Notes: generated by a model from the sequence alone, not told the origin. Numbered from the stretch's first letter, positions 1 through 8,058 are shown. The stretch is DNA of 32,589 nucleotides from Sphaerobacter sp. (GCF_019683595.1 NZ_JADGHZ010000025.1:1-32589); one strand, 5' to 3'. Program-made: numbers and translations.

Positions 1-80
1 GTTGGGAGAGGGGGCCGGGGGGTGAGGGCCGTACCCCCCTCTCCCAACCTTGAGAGGGGGTTGGGGGTGAGGGCCGTCCT
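1..80. repeat. GC-rich dispersed repeat, two tandem partial copies with hairpin
   Basis: Two direct copies of a G-rich unit (pattern gagaggggg-N-ggggtgagggcc) lie at about 6-30 and 52-78. Between them the arms 35-43 and 52-60 form a 9-bp stem with an 8-nt loop. A third copy of the unit occurs at 11888-11914. The block starts directly beyond the stop codon of the minus-strand lipoprotein gene, so it sits where its terminator should be. No T-run follows the stem on the minus strand, so a canonical intrinsic terminator is not supported. Confidence 0.6.
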
Positions 81-81
81 C

Positions 82-1071
82 CTACGGCTGGAACTCGACC
101 GGGATCCGGACCTCGTTGATGCGCGAGCCGTCCTTGGCCGAGAGCTCGTAGGCGACGACCGTGCCCGATCCAGGCTCGGAGACGGTGAAGGGAATGGTGA
201 CGTCAAAGGTGCCGCGCATACCGCTGCCGGACGTGGCCGTCACCACCTGATGGGCCAACTGGTTCCCCGCTTCGTCGAGGATCTCAATCTGGAACGTGGC
301 CTCGAAGACGTTCGCGGTGCCGGACGCCTGGAGCGGACCCGACACCGTGTCGCCGATTGCGGGGGATTCGACCAGGATCGCCGGAGTCAGATCCTCGTAG
401 GTCGCGCGGCTGACCGGCTGATCGAGCGCGATCCCCTCGCTGCCGAAGACCTCGACCGGCTGCCCGTCGAGTTCGAACCGCACCTGCTCCACGGTCGGGA
501 ACTGGGTCAGGGTATAGACTACCTGCGCCAGCCGAGCGAGCATCGAGAAGCTGCCGCCGCCGGATTCGAAGTCGCCCGAAAGGTCCACCGTTGCCAATCC
601 GGCCTCGATCACGATGCCGTTGAGCGTGGTCCCCTCCGGGATTGCCGTCGACATCCCGGCGGCCTGCTCAGCCTCGGTCGGGCCGGCCAGCAATGCCTGG
701 ATCGCCTCCGTGGCCGGTCGCGGCGAAGCCGGGATCTGCCGGTGCGCCGTGGCGATCTTCTCATCGCGGATGAAGTACACGTTGACCTGCCGCTCGGCGG
801 CCGGGGACGGAGACGCTTCTGGAGACGGGGACACCGGGCTGGCAGCCGGTTCCGGCGTCGTCTCCGGCGTCACCGCCGGGGACTCCGTGGCGCCAGGGGT
901 ACTCACCCCGGGCGCATCGCCGGCAGGCGCCGTCGGCTCCGTCGTCGACGGCGCGGGCGCCATCTCAGGCCCCCCACACGCCGCGAGGACGAGCACCAAC
1001 ACCATGAGCAGGACCAGCACACGCCGCCCCCGCGGCATCCACGCCGTGGCAGAGAACCGAGCCGGTACCAT
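82..1071 (-). CDS. GerMN/Gmad2 domain lipoprotein
   Basis: The 329-residue product is predicted to be an exported lipoprotein. After a basic N-terminus comes a Leu/Val-rich signal segment ending in a lipobox (LVLAAC) with the lipidated Cys at about residue 32. A long Pro/Thr/Ala/Ser-rich linker follows. The next domain, about residues 110-220, looks like the GerMN fold: NVYFIR, then AIQALLAGPTEAEQA, then VDLS and VEQVRFELDG. The C-terminal part (ILVESPAIGDTVSGPLQASGTANVFEA to the end) resembles the immunoglobulin-like Gmad2 domain that often accompanies GerMN. The start was set at ATG 1071 because GAGAGGGG lies a few bases upstream. A GTG at 1086 has no such site. These domains occur in spore-germination and cell-envelope proteins; nothing here implies sporulation. 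The substrate or partner is unknown. Confidence 0.85.
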   Translation of the reverse strand: MVPARFSATAWMPRGRRVLVLLMVLVLVLAACGGPEMAPAPSTTEPTAPAGDAPGVSTPGATESPAVTPETTPEPAASPVSPSPEASPSPAAERQVNVYFIRDEKIATAHRQIPASPRPATEAIQALLAGPTEAEQAAGMSTAIPEGTTLNGIVIEAGLATVDLSGDFESGGGSFSMLARLAQVVYTLTQFPTVEQVRFELDGQPVEVFGSEGIALDQPVSRATYEDLTPAILVESPAIGDTVSGPLQASGTANVFEATFQIEILDEAGNQLAHQVVTATSGSGMRGTFDVTIPFTVSEPGSGTVVAYELSAKDGSRINEVRIPVEFQP

Positions 1072-1192
1072 ACTAGCCCCTCTCACTGCGCGCCATGAGC
1101 GCAGCCGCGCTCACCCCCTTAACGCGCGCCGGGTGTGGAGTCATACATGGCGGCTCGACGCATCCGCGGCGGATCCGGGCGACGGACGCCGC

Positions 1193-2128
1193 TCAGCTCG
1201 CAGGCTCTGGCTGCTGGAACAGGGGCGTCGAGAGGTAGCGCTCGGCCAGGTCCGGGAAGAGGGTCACGATGTTCAGCCCGGCGCTCTCCGGCCGCTCGGC
1301 GATCCGCACCGCCGCCGCGGCAGCGGCCCCGCTTGAGATACCGACGAGCAGCCCCTCCTCGCGGATCAACCGGCGGGCCATGGAGAACGCTTCCTCGGTG
1401 GAGACCAACACCACCTCGTCGATCACGGCGCGGTCGAGCACCTCGGGCACGAAGCCCGGCGAGATCCCCTGAATGCCGTGGGAACCGCGCCGTCCCTCGG
1501 CCAGCACCGGCGACTCGGCCGGCTCAACGACCGCGATTCGCACGCCCGGCTTCTTCTGCTTGAGCACCTGCCCCACGCCCGTAATCGTGCCGCCGGTACC
1601 GGCGCCCGCGACGAAGACATCGACCTGCCCGTCGGTGTCCTCCCAGATCTCCAGCGCGGTGGTGCGCCGGTGGATGTCGGGGTTCGCGGGGTTCCAGTGC
1701 TGGCGAGGCATGAAGGTCTTGGGCAGGCTCGCGGCGATGCGGTTGGCCTCCTCGATCGCGCCGGGAGTGCCCTGGTCGGCCGGAGTCAGGATCACCTCGG
1801 CGCCCAGCGCCCGCAGCAATGCCACCCGCTCCGGGCTGTTGCGCGCCGACATGGTGATGATCAACCGGTAGCCGCGGATCGCGGCGATCCAGGCAAGGCC
1901 GATCCCGGTGTTGCCACTGGTCGCTTCGATGATGACGGTATCGGGCGTCAGCAACCCGCGCTCCTCAGCGTCCCGAATCATGTTGAGCGCGATCCGGTCC
2001 TTCACCGAGAAGCCAGGGTTGAACATCTCCAGCTTCGCCCAGATCGTGGCGCCGGGCGGCGCGACCCGGTTCAACCGCACGAGCGGAGTTCGGCCAACCA
2101 GTTCCGTGGCATCGCGGGCAATGCGCAT
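1193..2128 (-). CDS. cysK: Cysteine synthase A (O-acetylserine sulfhydrylase)
   Basis: This is a PLP enzyme that makes L-cysteine from O-acetylserine and sulfide in the cytoplasm. At 311 residues it matches the usual length. Visible motifs are the PLP Lys in NPGFSVKDR (K43), the substrate loop TSGNTG (70-75), the phosphate-binding GTGGT (about 177-181) and the SSG turn near 266-268 that contacts the PLP pyridine. ATG 2128 is preferred because GAGAGGGA precedes it; the upstream TTG at 2161 has no comparable site. The gene lies downstream of a sulfurtransferase on the same strand, about 100 bp away, so a sulfur-metabolism cluster is plausible. A cystathionine beta-synthase-like or CysM activity cannot be fully excluded from sequence alone. 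Confidence 0.93.
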   Translation of the reverse strand: MRIARDATELVGRTPLVRLNRVAPPGATIWAKLEMFNPGFSVKDRIALNMIRDAEERGLLTPDTVIIEATSGNTGIGLAWIAAIRGYRLIITMSARNSPERVALLRALGAEVILTPADQGTPGAIEEANRIAASLPKTFMPRQHWNPANPDIHRRTTALEIWEDTDGQVDVFVAGAGTGGTITGVGQVLKQKKPGVRIAVVEPAESPVLAEGRRGSHGIQGISPGFVPEVLDRAVIDEVVLVSTEEAFSMARRLIREEGLLVGISSGAAAAAAVRIAERPESAGLNIVTLFPDLAERYLSTPLFQQPEPAS

Positions 2129-2230
2129 CCTGCGTTCCCTCTCACGTCCCAGCTTGGGCAAGCCACCTACGCTGGTTACAACGGCACCCCGCCGGTTGCA
2201 ATTCCTGCAGGATGCGCGCCCCCGGAACGA

Positions 2231-3112
2231 TCAGGCCTCGTCCGCCGGGCCGGTGGCGATCGGCACGTCGTCCCGGTTCCCCCACTCGGCCCACGAACCG
2301 TCGTAGACCCGCACGTTGCGGTAGCCGCTCATCCAGAGCGAGAGCGCGGCGTGGGCTGCGCGCACCGCCCCCTGGCAGTAGGTGATCACCGGCGTCTCCG
2401 GCGTCACCCCCGCCGCTTCATGACGCGCCCGGACCCGCTCCGCCGGAATGAACGTGCGATCACCGTCCCAGTTGAGGTTCTCCTGCCAGAACATGTGCCG
2501 GGCACCAGGGATGCGCCCTCCGTGCTTGGCGCGTACTTCCTCGCCCGTGAACTCACTCAGCCGGCGCACGTCGAGGATCACCGCGCTCCCGGTCTCCCGC
2601 GCCTGCATGACGTCATCGAGGGTGGCGATGATCTCCGGTCGCTCCGCAGCCGGGTCGATGGTGAAGGTCGCCGGTGCCGGCTGCGGCGTCGGCTCCGCCG
2701 TGACCGGGCGCCCCTCCGCCAGCCAGCGCGTCCAGCCGCCATCGAGGATGCGCATCTGTTCTTCTTTGCCGTAACGAGCCAGGACGAGCCACAGGCGCGA
2801 CGAGTAGTGCCCGCCCTCGTCGTCGTAGGCCACGATGCGCGTGTCGTCCCCGACTCCCAGCCGCGACATCACCGCCGCCACCTGCTCGGCCGGGGGCATC
2901 ATGTAGTCCACCGGGTGGTTCGGGTCGCTCAATTCCGCCGCCCAGTCGAGGTAGACCGCCCCCGGGATGTGCGTTTCGGCGTACACATCCCGGCCCGGAG
3001 GACCCTCGAAGTAGTAGCGACAATCAATGATCCGCACCGTCGGGTCGTCCAGGTGTTCGGCGAGCCACTCCGTGCTGACGAGCACCCGGCTCCGGTCTGT
3101 CGAGAAGGCCAT
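2231..3112 (-). CDS. Thiosulfate/3-mercaptopyruvate sulfurtransferase, two rhodanese domains
   Basis: The 293-residue protein has tandem rhodanese domains, about 8-135 and 163-285. The N-terminal domain is non-catalytic (VAYDDEGG at the active-loop position). The C-terminal domain carries the persulfide-forming Cys in TYCQGAVRAA (C246). It also has the conserved VYDGSWAEWG strand near the end. The family moves sulfane sulfur from thiosulfate or 3-mercaptopyruvate to cyanide or thiol acceptors; the CQGAVRA loop does not by itself settle which donor. The start ATG 3112 follows GGAGAGGGAGC on the minus strand. It sits just upstream of cysK and may feed or detoxify sulfur for it. A degenerate relative without the Cys lies at 5681-6658. 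Confidence 0.93.
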   Translation of the reverse strand: MAFSTDRSRVLVSTEWLAEHLDDPTVRIIDCRYYFEGPPGRDVYAETHIPGAVYLDWAAELSDPNHPVDYMMPPAEQVAAVMSRLGVGDDTRIVAYDDEGGHYSSRLWLVLARYGKEEQMRILDGGWTRWLAEGRPVTAEPTPQPAPATFTIDPAAERPEIIATLDDVMQARETGSAVILDVRRLSEFTGEEVRAKHGGRIPGARHMFWQENLNWDGDRTFIPAERVRARHEAAGVTPETPVITYCQGAVRAAHAALSLWMSGYRNVRVYDGSWAEWGNRDDVPIATGPADEA

Positions 3113-3173
3113 GAACTGCTCCCTCTCCAATGCTCGCGCCATCTTCCCGCGCGCTGGCTATGCTCACGGCCGC

Positions 3174-3179
3174 AGTATA
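3174..3179 (-). promoter_or_regulatory. Candidate -10 box for the sulfurtransferase gene
   Basis: On the minus strand TATACT is found in the short gap between the XRE regulator gene and the sulfurtransferase gene. It lies about 60 bases upstream of the latter's ATG. No convincing -35 box is present at 16-18 nt, so this is only a weak candidate. Confidence 0.25.
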
Positions 3180-3188
3180 CGGCGCCTC

Positions 3189-3566
3189 CTATCCGCCGTC
3201 GTGCTCCCGGCGCCACTGGAGATAGTGGGCGAAGCGCGCGACCTCCGCCACGTCGTCGTCCGGCAGCCCCTCCAGCGCCGACCTTAGCTCCTGCCGGACC
3301 GATGGCGCCTCCCCTGGGGCATTGCTCGCGTCAACGGCGCGCCCGATCTCGCACAGGAGCGCACCGAGCGCGAGGTCGAACGCCGCCGCGAGCTGCGCGA
3401 GGACCGCACCGGACGGGTCCTTACGCCCCCGCTCGATCTCGCTCAGGTACGGCACGGAGATGCCCGACGCCTGGCTGAGGTCGCGCAGCGTCCAGCCCCG
3501 GGCAAGGCGCAACCCACGCACCGTTGCACCAACCGCCTCGCGGTAGGGCTCCCTGCGCTCGACCAT
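3189..3566 (-). CDS. XRE-family transcriptional regulator
   Basis: The 125-residue protein has an N-terminal helix-turn-helix of the Cro/CI type (about residues 13-67). The recognition region reads LRDLSQASGISVPYLSEIERGRKDPS. This is very close in pattern to the ClgR/PopR group, which control Clp protease and stress genes in actinobacteria; that link is an inference from the HTH only. The C-terminal half (about 85-120) is a short helical segment with no recognised ligand domain. Its ATG follows the stop codon of the YjbQ-family gene by 3 bases, so the two are almost certainly cotranscribed and probably translationally coupled. Confidence 0.85.
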   Translation of the reverse strand: MVERREPYREAVGATVRGLRLARGWTLRDLSQASGISVPYLSEIERGRKDPSGAVLAQLAAAFDLALGALLCEIGRAVDASNAPGEAPSVRQELRSALEGLPDDDVAEVARFAHYLQWRREHDGG

Positions 3567-3569
3567 CCC

Positions 3570-3986
3570 CTACTCGCCCAGCACCTGCACCACGACTTGC
3601 CGTGAGCGCGGGTGCGTGTCGAAGTCGATCAGGACGATGCGCTGCCAGATCCCGAGCGCCAGCCGCCCGCGGTCGAACGGCACGGTCAGCGACGGCCCGA
3701 GCAGCGATGCGCGGAGGTGGCTGTGGGCGTTGTCGTCGTGGTTGATCGCGTTGTGGCGGTATCCCTGGTCGGGTGGGACCAACCGCTCCAGCATGGCCGG
3801 GAAGTCGTCGATCAGTCCCGGCTCGTACTCGCTGATCGCCACCGCGGCGGTCGTGTGCGCCACGAAGACCGTGACGATCCCCTCCTGGCACCCGCTCGCG
3901 GCGATCGCCGCCTCCACGCGCGGCGTCAGGTCGTGCATCTCCCCGCCGCCACGGGTCTGAATCTCCCAGCGCTCCGTCCGAACCAC
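3570..3986 (-). CDS. YjbQ/UPF0047 family protein
   Basis: The roughly 138-residue product is of the YjbQ (UPF0047) family, often labelled secondary thiamine-phosphate synthase. Characteristic stretches are VFVAHTTAAVAISEYEPG, the His/Asp-rich NHDDNAHSHLRASLLGPSLTVP and LGIWQRIVLIDFDTHPR. The conserved His residues are thought to bind a metal. Physiological function remains poorly defined in this family. Two GTG codons compete. The one at 3992 touches GGAGG directly, while the one at 3986 has it at 6 nt spacing, so 3986 was chosen. It forms a two-gene unit with the XRE regulator downstream. Confidence 0.88.
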   Translation of the reverse strand: MVRTERWEIQTRGGGEMHDLTPRVEAAIAASGCQEGIVTVFVAHTTAAVAISEYEPGLIDDFPAMLERLVPPDQGYRHNAINHDDNAHSHLRASLLGPSLTVPFDRGRLALGIWQRIVLIDFDTHPRSRQVVVQVLGE

Positions 3987-4011
3987 GCGCACCCTCCGCT
4001 CACACCGCGGC

Positions 4012-4776
4012 TCACCGCGCCGTGTACCCGCCGTCGATGGGGTAGGTGATGCCGGTGGTGAAACTGGCCTCGTCCGACGCGAGGTGCACGACCACCGCCG
4101 CGACTTCGGCAGGCGCGATCAGCCGTCCAAGCGGCGTCATGGACCGCAGGATCGCGTACCCGGCCTCGGCGTCACCTTGCCCGAGCAATTGGACGACGCG
4201 CCCCACCATCGGGGTGTCGACCGGACCCGGACACACGGCGTTCACCCGGATGCCGTCCTTCGCACAGTCGAGCGCGAGCCCCCTGGTAAACCCGACGATG
4301 GCGTGCTTGCTTGTGACGTACGCGATGCTGCCCGCAACGCCCGCCAGCCCATTGATCGACGCCATATTGACCACAACGCCGCGGCTCTCCCGCAGCAGCG
4401 GCAGCGCCGCCCGCGCGCCGAGATACATGCTCTTGACGTTGACCGCCATGACGCGGTCCCAGGCATCCTCCGGCAACGTCTCGACCGTGCCGAGCATCTC
4501 GATCCCCGCGTTGTTGACCAGGATGTCGAGGCCGCCGAAGCGCTCGCGAGCGAGGGCCACCGCGCGCTCCCAGTCGGCCGCCGAGACGACGTCGGCAGGC
4601 ATCGTGACGAGCCGCTCACCGGCATCCAGGGCACCACGGAGCGCGTCCAGCCCGTCCGCGTCGATGTCGGTCGCAACGACGCGCGCACCCTCACTAAGGA
4701 ACGCTTCCACAATCGCGCGGCCGATGCCGGCCGCTCCGCCCGTCACCAGCGCCCGCTTCCCGCCCAGCCGTGTCAT
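4012..4776 (-). CDS. Short-chain dehydrogenase/reductase (SDR), NAD(P)-dependent
   Basis: This is a classical SDR of 254 residues. It shows the nucleotide motif TGGAAGIG (12-19) and an Asp at the end of beta-2 (ATDID, D37), which usually favours NAD(H). It also has NNAG (88-91) and the catalytic Ser140, Tyr153 and Lys157 (YVTSK). PGPVDTPM and a C-terminal YPIDGGY fit the glucose-dehydrogenase/3-oxoacyl-reductase branch. The substrate cannot be told from sequence. The start ATG 4776 follows GGGGAGG by about 8 nt, better than the upstream in-frame codon. It is transcribed toward yjbQ with a short gap (about 25 bp), so it may head that unit. Confidence 0.92.
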   Translation of the reverse strand: MTRLGGKRALVTGGAAGIGRAIVEAFLSEGARVVATDIDADGLDALRGALDAGERLVTMPADVVSAADWERAVALARERFGGLDILVNNAGIEMLGTVETLPEDAWDRVMAVNVKSMYLGARAALPLLRESRGVVVNMASINGLAGVAGSIAYVTSKHAIVGFTRGLALDCAKDGIRVNAVCPGPVDTPMVGRVVQLLGQGDAEAGYAILRSMTPLGRLIAPAEVAAVVVHLASDEASFTTGITYPIDGGYTAR

Positions 4777-4840
4777 CGGGAAACCTCCCCTCGCGCGTGA
4801 CAACTCGGGTATCCGCGCCGGCGCGCGTCCCGCTGGTGGT

Positions 4841-4870
4841 ACTGTAACGGAGTTCTGCCGGAGTGCGAAA
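4841..4870 (-). promoter_or_regulatory. Candidate promoter for the SDR gene
   Basis: The minus strand has TTTCGC (4870-4865), an 18-nt spacer and TACAGT (4846-4841). It lies in the roughly 110-bp gap upstream of the SDR start. Both boxes are degenerate; this is the best pair visible in the gap. Confidence 0.25.
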
Positions 4871-4886
4871 GCGATGCCGTGAGCGG

Positions 4887-5195
4887 TTACCGACCCTGCG
4901 TGCGTCGCGGATGGACGCCGGCCTCGCGGAGTACCTGCTCGACCGCCGCCCGGTCGTCGCAGACGACGAAAACCTCTTGCACCGACGAGCCGCGTCTGGC
5001 GATGAGCTTCACCCCCGTCGCCGTGGGAGCGCTGACCCGGACCGACAGCGCTCCACCGGGCCGCCCACGCGTGGCGTAGATCCGGCCTGGCACGATCGAG
5101 CGCACGTCCTCAACCTCGGTCAGCTGGAGGAGAACCTCCTTCAGCCCCGGGAGAATGCCGTGCTCGATCTTGAGGATGCCGTCGCGGTAGCGCAT
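4887..5195 (-). CDS. Small protein, DUF2103-like
   Basis: The 102-residue cytoplasmic protein has the segments ILKIEHGILPGLKEVLLQL, then VRSIVPGRIYATRGRPGGALSVRVSAPTATGVKLIARRGSSVQEVFVV. This pattern recalls the small DUF2103 'predicted metal-binding' family. I recognise it only by general pattern, so the family name is tentative and no function is proposed. It starts about 24 bp after the pyrophosphatase stop and is probably in the same transcript. Confidence 0.7.
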   Translation of the reverse strand: MRYRDGILKIEHGILPGLKEVLLQLTEVEDVRSIVPGRIYATRGRPGGALSVRVSAPTATGVKLIARRGSSVQEVFVVCDDRAAVEQVLREAGVHPRRTQGR

Positions 5196-5219
5196 GACCC
5201 GCCTCTTGCCCCCGCCGTG

Positions 5220-5684
5220 TTAGACCATGCACAAGCGCGGCCACCCTGGCGCCAGGGACGCCCGGATCAGGCGCTCGGCCGCGCCCGCGTCCTCCCACGC
5301 CCCGGCCTCGCTCCAGTCGCGGAACCACGCCTCGATCGCCGCCAGGTCGGCGGCCGGAACCTCGCCCAGCCAACGCACGTCCGCGTAGGCCGGGTCGTCG
5401 ACCGCAACGGCGAGGATCTTGTCGTCGCCATCCGGGCGGCGCAGCAGGCCGACCGGGCGCACCCGGAGGCGGGTACCCGTGGGGAGCGGTGACGTCGCCA
5501 GGATCATCACGTCGAGCGCATCCTGATCGGCCGGGTTCCACGTGCCCGGCAGGAAGCCGTAGCTGGTGGGCCAGGGACGGGTCGCGTGCGGGTGCTGATA
5601 GGTCCGCCACGTCCCCGCGGCGTCGTCCCAGACGTGACGGTGGGTCGCGCCGCGCGGATCTTCCACCACCGCGTCGCAGATCAT
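5220..5684 (-). CDS. ppa: Divergent family I inorganic pyrophosphatase
   Basis: The product is predicted to hydrolyse pyrophosphate to phosphate in the cytoplasm. It is 154 residues, somewhat short. The YGFLPGT strand (Y42) and the metal-binding signature with three Asp (D53, D55, D58 in DQDALDVM) are present, followed by DGDDKILAV with Lys89. By eye-alignment to the E. coli enzyme, several active-site residues are altered. The early Lys/Glu pair reads R/V, and the late Tyr-Lys is Trp-Ser (FRDWSEAG). It may therefore be a divergent or altered-specificity member. The start ATG 5684 overlaps the stop of the upstream rhodanese-like gene in an ATGA arrangement, showing translational coupling. Confidence 0.85.
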   Translation of the reverse strand: MICDAVVEDPRGATHRHVWDDAAGTWRTYQHPHATRPWPTSYGFLPGTWNPADQDALDVMILATSPLPTGTRLRVRPVGLLRRPDGDDKILAVAVDDPAYADVRWLGEVPAADLAAIEAWFRDWSEAGAWEDAGAAERLIRASLAPGWPRLCMV

Positions 5685-6658
5685 CCGCCCGCCCCCTCGG
5701 CAAGCGGCGCCACCGGCAGCGCCGGGTCGGCACCCCACTGCGCCCAGGAGCCATCGTACACCCGCACCGAGGGGTAGCCCAGCAGCTTCAGCGCGACGTA
5801 CGTCTGCGCCGCGGAGACGCCATACAACCCGTACACGACCACCGTCTTGTCGGGCGTGACGCCGGCTTCCTCGAACAATCGTCGCAACTCGTCCGGGGAA
5901 CGGTAGTACGGGACCGAACCGGGCTCGACGACCTCGGTCCAGGGGATCGACACGGCACCCGGAATGCGCCCCTCCCGCAGGCGACCGTGCCAGGTCGTCG
6001 CCTGCTCCTCCGGGGCACGATTATCGACGACGACGAAGGCAGGATCTTCCAGATGCTGCGCGATCTCCTCGGGACCGATCAGCACGCCGTAGTCGATGGT
6101 TTGGGTCACTCCACCCCCTGGCGGCGAGGCGGGCTCGCCCTTGACCAGGGGCAGACCAGCCGCCGTCCAGGCCTGCCGGCCTCCGTTCAGCAGCGACACC
6201 TCTTTGAACCCGATCGCGTGCAACGCCCAGAGCAGGCGCGCCGCGTAGCGGTTGCCGCTCGCATCGTAGGCAACAACGCGCGTCCCCGGCGTGATGCCGG
6301 CCTCGGTGAGCAGGCGCTCGATGCCCTCGCGGCCGACCAACATACCGTAGGTGGGATTGTGAACCTCAATGGTATCCTGCCACCAGAGATGCGTTGCGCC
6401 GGGGATGTGACCTCCGCGATACTCGCGGATCGGACTGAGGTCGACAATGCGCAGGTCCGGGTCGTCGCGGTGTGCAGCCAGCCACTCCACCGAGACCAGC
6501 AGTTCGCCGCCGGGGTACGATTCCGGCGGACTTGGCACAGCCGGTGCCTCGGTAAGCGGGGATGGGTCACCCCCGCCGCTGGCACAGGCGACGGTCATCA
6601 GCAGGATCAGCAGCAGGAAGAGCCGGAGGAGCGGCCGGCCCGGCAATCGCGTTTCCAC
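5681..6658 (-). CDS. Rhodanese-like lipoprotein lacking the catalytic cysteine
   Basis: The 325-residue protein has two rhodanese domains behind a lipoprotein signal (LLILLMTVAC, lipidated Cys25) and a Pro/Ser-rich linker. The domains span about 54-172 and 190-318. It aligns well with the sulfurtransferase at 2231-3112, including VRVYDGSWAQWG. However, the active-site loop reads VVYGLYGVSAAQ, with Gly277 where the persulfide Cys belongs. Cys25 is the only cysteine in the protein. It therefore cannot work by the normal Cys-persulfide route and may be a binding or scaffold protein on the outer face of the membrane. It starts at GTG 6658 without a strong ribosome site, and its stop overlaps the pyrophosphatase start. 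Confidence 0.88.
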   Translation of the reverse strand: METRLPGRPLLRLFLLLILLMTVACASGGGDPSPLTEAPAVPSPPESYPGGELLVSVEWLAAHRDDPDLRIVDLSPIREYRGGHIPGATHLWWQDTIEVHNPTYGMLVGREGIERLLTEAGITPGTRVVAYDASGNRYAARLLWALHAIGFKEVSLLNGGRQAWTAAGLPLVKGEPASPPGGGVTQTIDYGVLIGPEEIAQHLEDPAFVVVDNRAPEEQATTWHGRLREGRIPGAVSIPWTEVVEPGSVPYYRSPDELRRLFEEAGVTPDKTVVVYGLYGVSAAQTYVALKLLGYPSVRVYDGSWAQWGADPALPVAPLAEGAGG

Positions 6659-6760
6659 ACCGGACGAACCATAGTGGAGGGGCTAGTGCCCGTCAAGGAC
6701 GTCCAGAATTCAGGTTTCTTTCAGACTTGCTTAACCACGCGCTCAGCAAGGGAGGTCATC

Positions 6761-6811
6761 ATGGGAGCAGACATGGGGAGCACTCCCCGGTCGGAAAGGG
6801 ACCAGGGTTGA
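6761..6811 (+). CDS. Short leader ORF upstream of htrA
   Basis: A 16-codon ORF (MGADMGSTPRSERDQG) is preceded by GGGAGG at about 6 nt, the strongest ribosome site in this intergenic region. Its TGA stop (6809-6811) overlaps the ATG of the htrA-like gene (6811) as TGATG. The frame differs from htrA, so it is not an N-terminal extension. It may act by translational coupling. No homologue is recognised and it may not be a functional peptide. Confidence 0.45.
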   Translation: MGADMGSTPRSERDQG

Positions 6812-8004
6812 TGCGGCGCCGGTACAGCTTCGGAACGCTCGTCATCACGGCGGCGCTGGCCCTGATCCTCGGCGCCATGGCAGGTGCGGCGTCGGGCGGT
6901 TTGACCGCTTTCTGGCTCACTGGCGAGGCAAACCCGACCGCGACCGCCCCTTCGAGCGACCGTCCAGCGTCAACGGTCCGGCAGGGTACCGCGCCGACGC
7001 CGACCGCCGCCAGCCAGGCGCCGCCGGTGAGCACGACTGACGCGCCTGGTTCGATCGCTGACCTCGTCGAGCGGGTCAGTCCGGCGGTCGTCACGGTGGT
7101 GAACAAGCAGGCGGTGGATGGCCTGTTCGGGAGCGATGGCGACATGGAACCGGCCGGCACCGGAACCGGGTTCATCATTGACGACCAGGGACGGATCGTG
7201 ACGAACCACCACGTGGTCGAGGGGAGCGAGGAGATCGAAGTGATCTTCGTCGACGGGCAAAAAGCCAACGCGCGCCTCCTCGGCACAGATCGCTTCGCCG
7301 ACCTGGCGGTGATCCAGGTGGACGTTCCGGTTCCGGCCACGGTACCGCTGGGCGACTCCGATCTCCTGCGGCCGGGCGACCGGGTGATCGCGATCGGCAG
7401 TGCGCTGGGCGACTTCACGAACACCGTGACCGAGGGCATCGTCAGCGGGCTGGGTCGCAGCCTACAGACGCCCGAGGGCTACAACATGGAGAACATGATC
7501 CAGCACGACGCGCCGATTAACCCGGGCAACTCCGGTGGTCCGCTGCTGAACCTGAACGGCGAGGTCGTCGGTGTCAACACGGCTGTGGTGCGCCAGGCCA
7601 GCCTGGGCGTCACAGCCGAAGGGCTCGGCTTCGCCATCCCGAGCAACACAGTCAAGGCGCTGACGGAGGAACTGATCCGTGAAGGGCGGGTCGTGCGACC
7701 CTACCTTGGCATCTTCTACGAGCCGCTGACACCGCGCCTCGCGCAGGCCAACGACCTTCCGGTCGACCACGGCGTCATAGTGAACAGCGTCGAGCCGAAT
7801 TCGCCGGCCGGCGCGGCAGGCGTGCGAGCGGACGACATCATCACCAAGATCGACGGGCAGGAAATCGACAGCGACCATCCGCTCGTCAACCAACTGTTCA
7901 ACTACAAGCCGGGCGACGTCGTCCAACTCGAGATTTACCGTCCGAGTACCGATGAGACGCTGACGGTTTCCGTCACGCTCGGTGAGAGACCTGACGACAC
8001 CTAG
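6811..8004 (+). CDS. HtrA/DegP-like trypsin-type serine protease with PDZ domain
   Basis: This is a membrane-anchored envelope quality-control protease of 397 residues. One hydrophobic segment (about 8-36) serves as signal anchor, followed by a Thr/Ala/Pro linker. The protease domain, about 80-290, has the triad His134 (TNHHVVEG), Asp164 (RFADLAV) and Ser241 (NPGNSGGPL). A single PDZ domain covers about 297-392 (YLGIFYEPLTPRLA, then GVIVNSVEPNSPAGAAGVRADDIITKIDG). The start ATG 6811 was chosen because it begins the signal anchor; longer in-frame extension would run into the divergent gene. The gene overlaps a short leader ORF by one base and ends before a strong terminator at 8059-8090. It faces the SIMPL/anti-sigma/ECF module convergently. 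Confidence 0.95.
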   Translation: MRRRYSFGTLVITAALALILGAMAGAASGGLTAFWLTGEANPTATAPSSDRPASTVRQGTAPTPTAASQAPPVSTTDAPGSIADLVERVSPAVVTVVNKQAVDGLFGSDGDMEPAGTGTGFIIDDQGRIVTNHHVVEGSEEIEVIFVDGQKANARLLGTDRFADLAVIQVDVPVPATVPLGDSDLLRPGDRVIAIGSALGDFTNTVTEGIVSGLGRSLQTPEGYNMENMIQHDAPINPGNSGGPLLNLNGEVVGVNTAVVRQASLGVTAEGLGFAIPSNTVKALTEELIREGRVVRPYLGIFYEPLTPRLAQANDLPVDHGVIVNSVEPNSPAGAAGVRADDIITKIDGQEIDSDHPLVNQLFNYKPGDVVQLEIYRPSTDETLTVSVTLGERPDDT

Positions 8005-8058
8005 ACCCCCGGGCAGTGAGTCGCGCCGCTGCCCACCCCTACACTCCCCCTTATCCCT

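Noticed and set aside
2129-2230. Riboswitch (for example S-box type) or clear promoter upstream of cysK
   Set aside because: The roughly 100-bp gap has no recognisable conserved riboswitch core; a TTGCAA box has no good -10 partner.
1478-3478. Long plus-strand open frame opposite cysK and the sulfurtransferase gene
   Set aside because: It is Arg/Pro/His-rich, lacks any recognisable domain, and is fully explained as the antisense of real minus-strand genes in GC-rich DNA. The same applies to the long plus-strand frames at 16721-18178, 26903-28768 and 30720-31817.
6562-6810. In-frame upstream extension of the htrA-like gene
   Set aside because: It runs antisense into the divergent rhodanese lipoprotein gene, has no ribosome site, and would bury the signal anchor.
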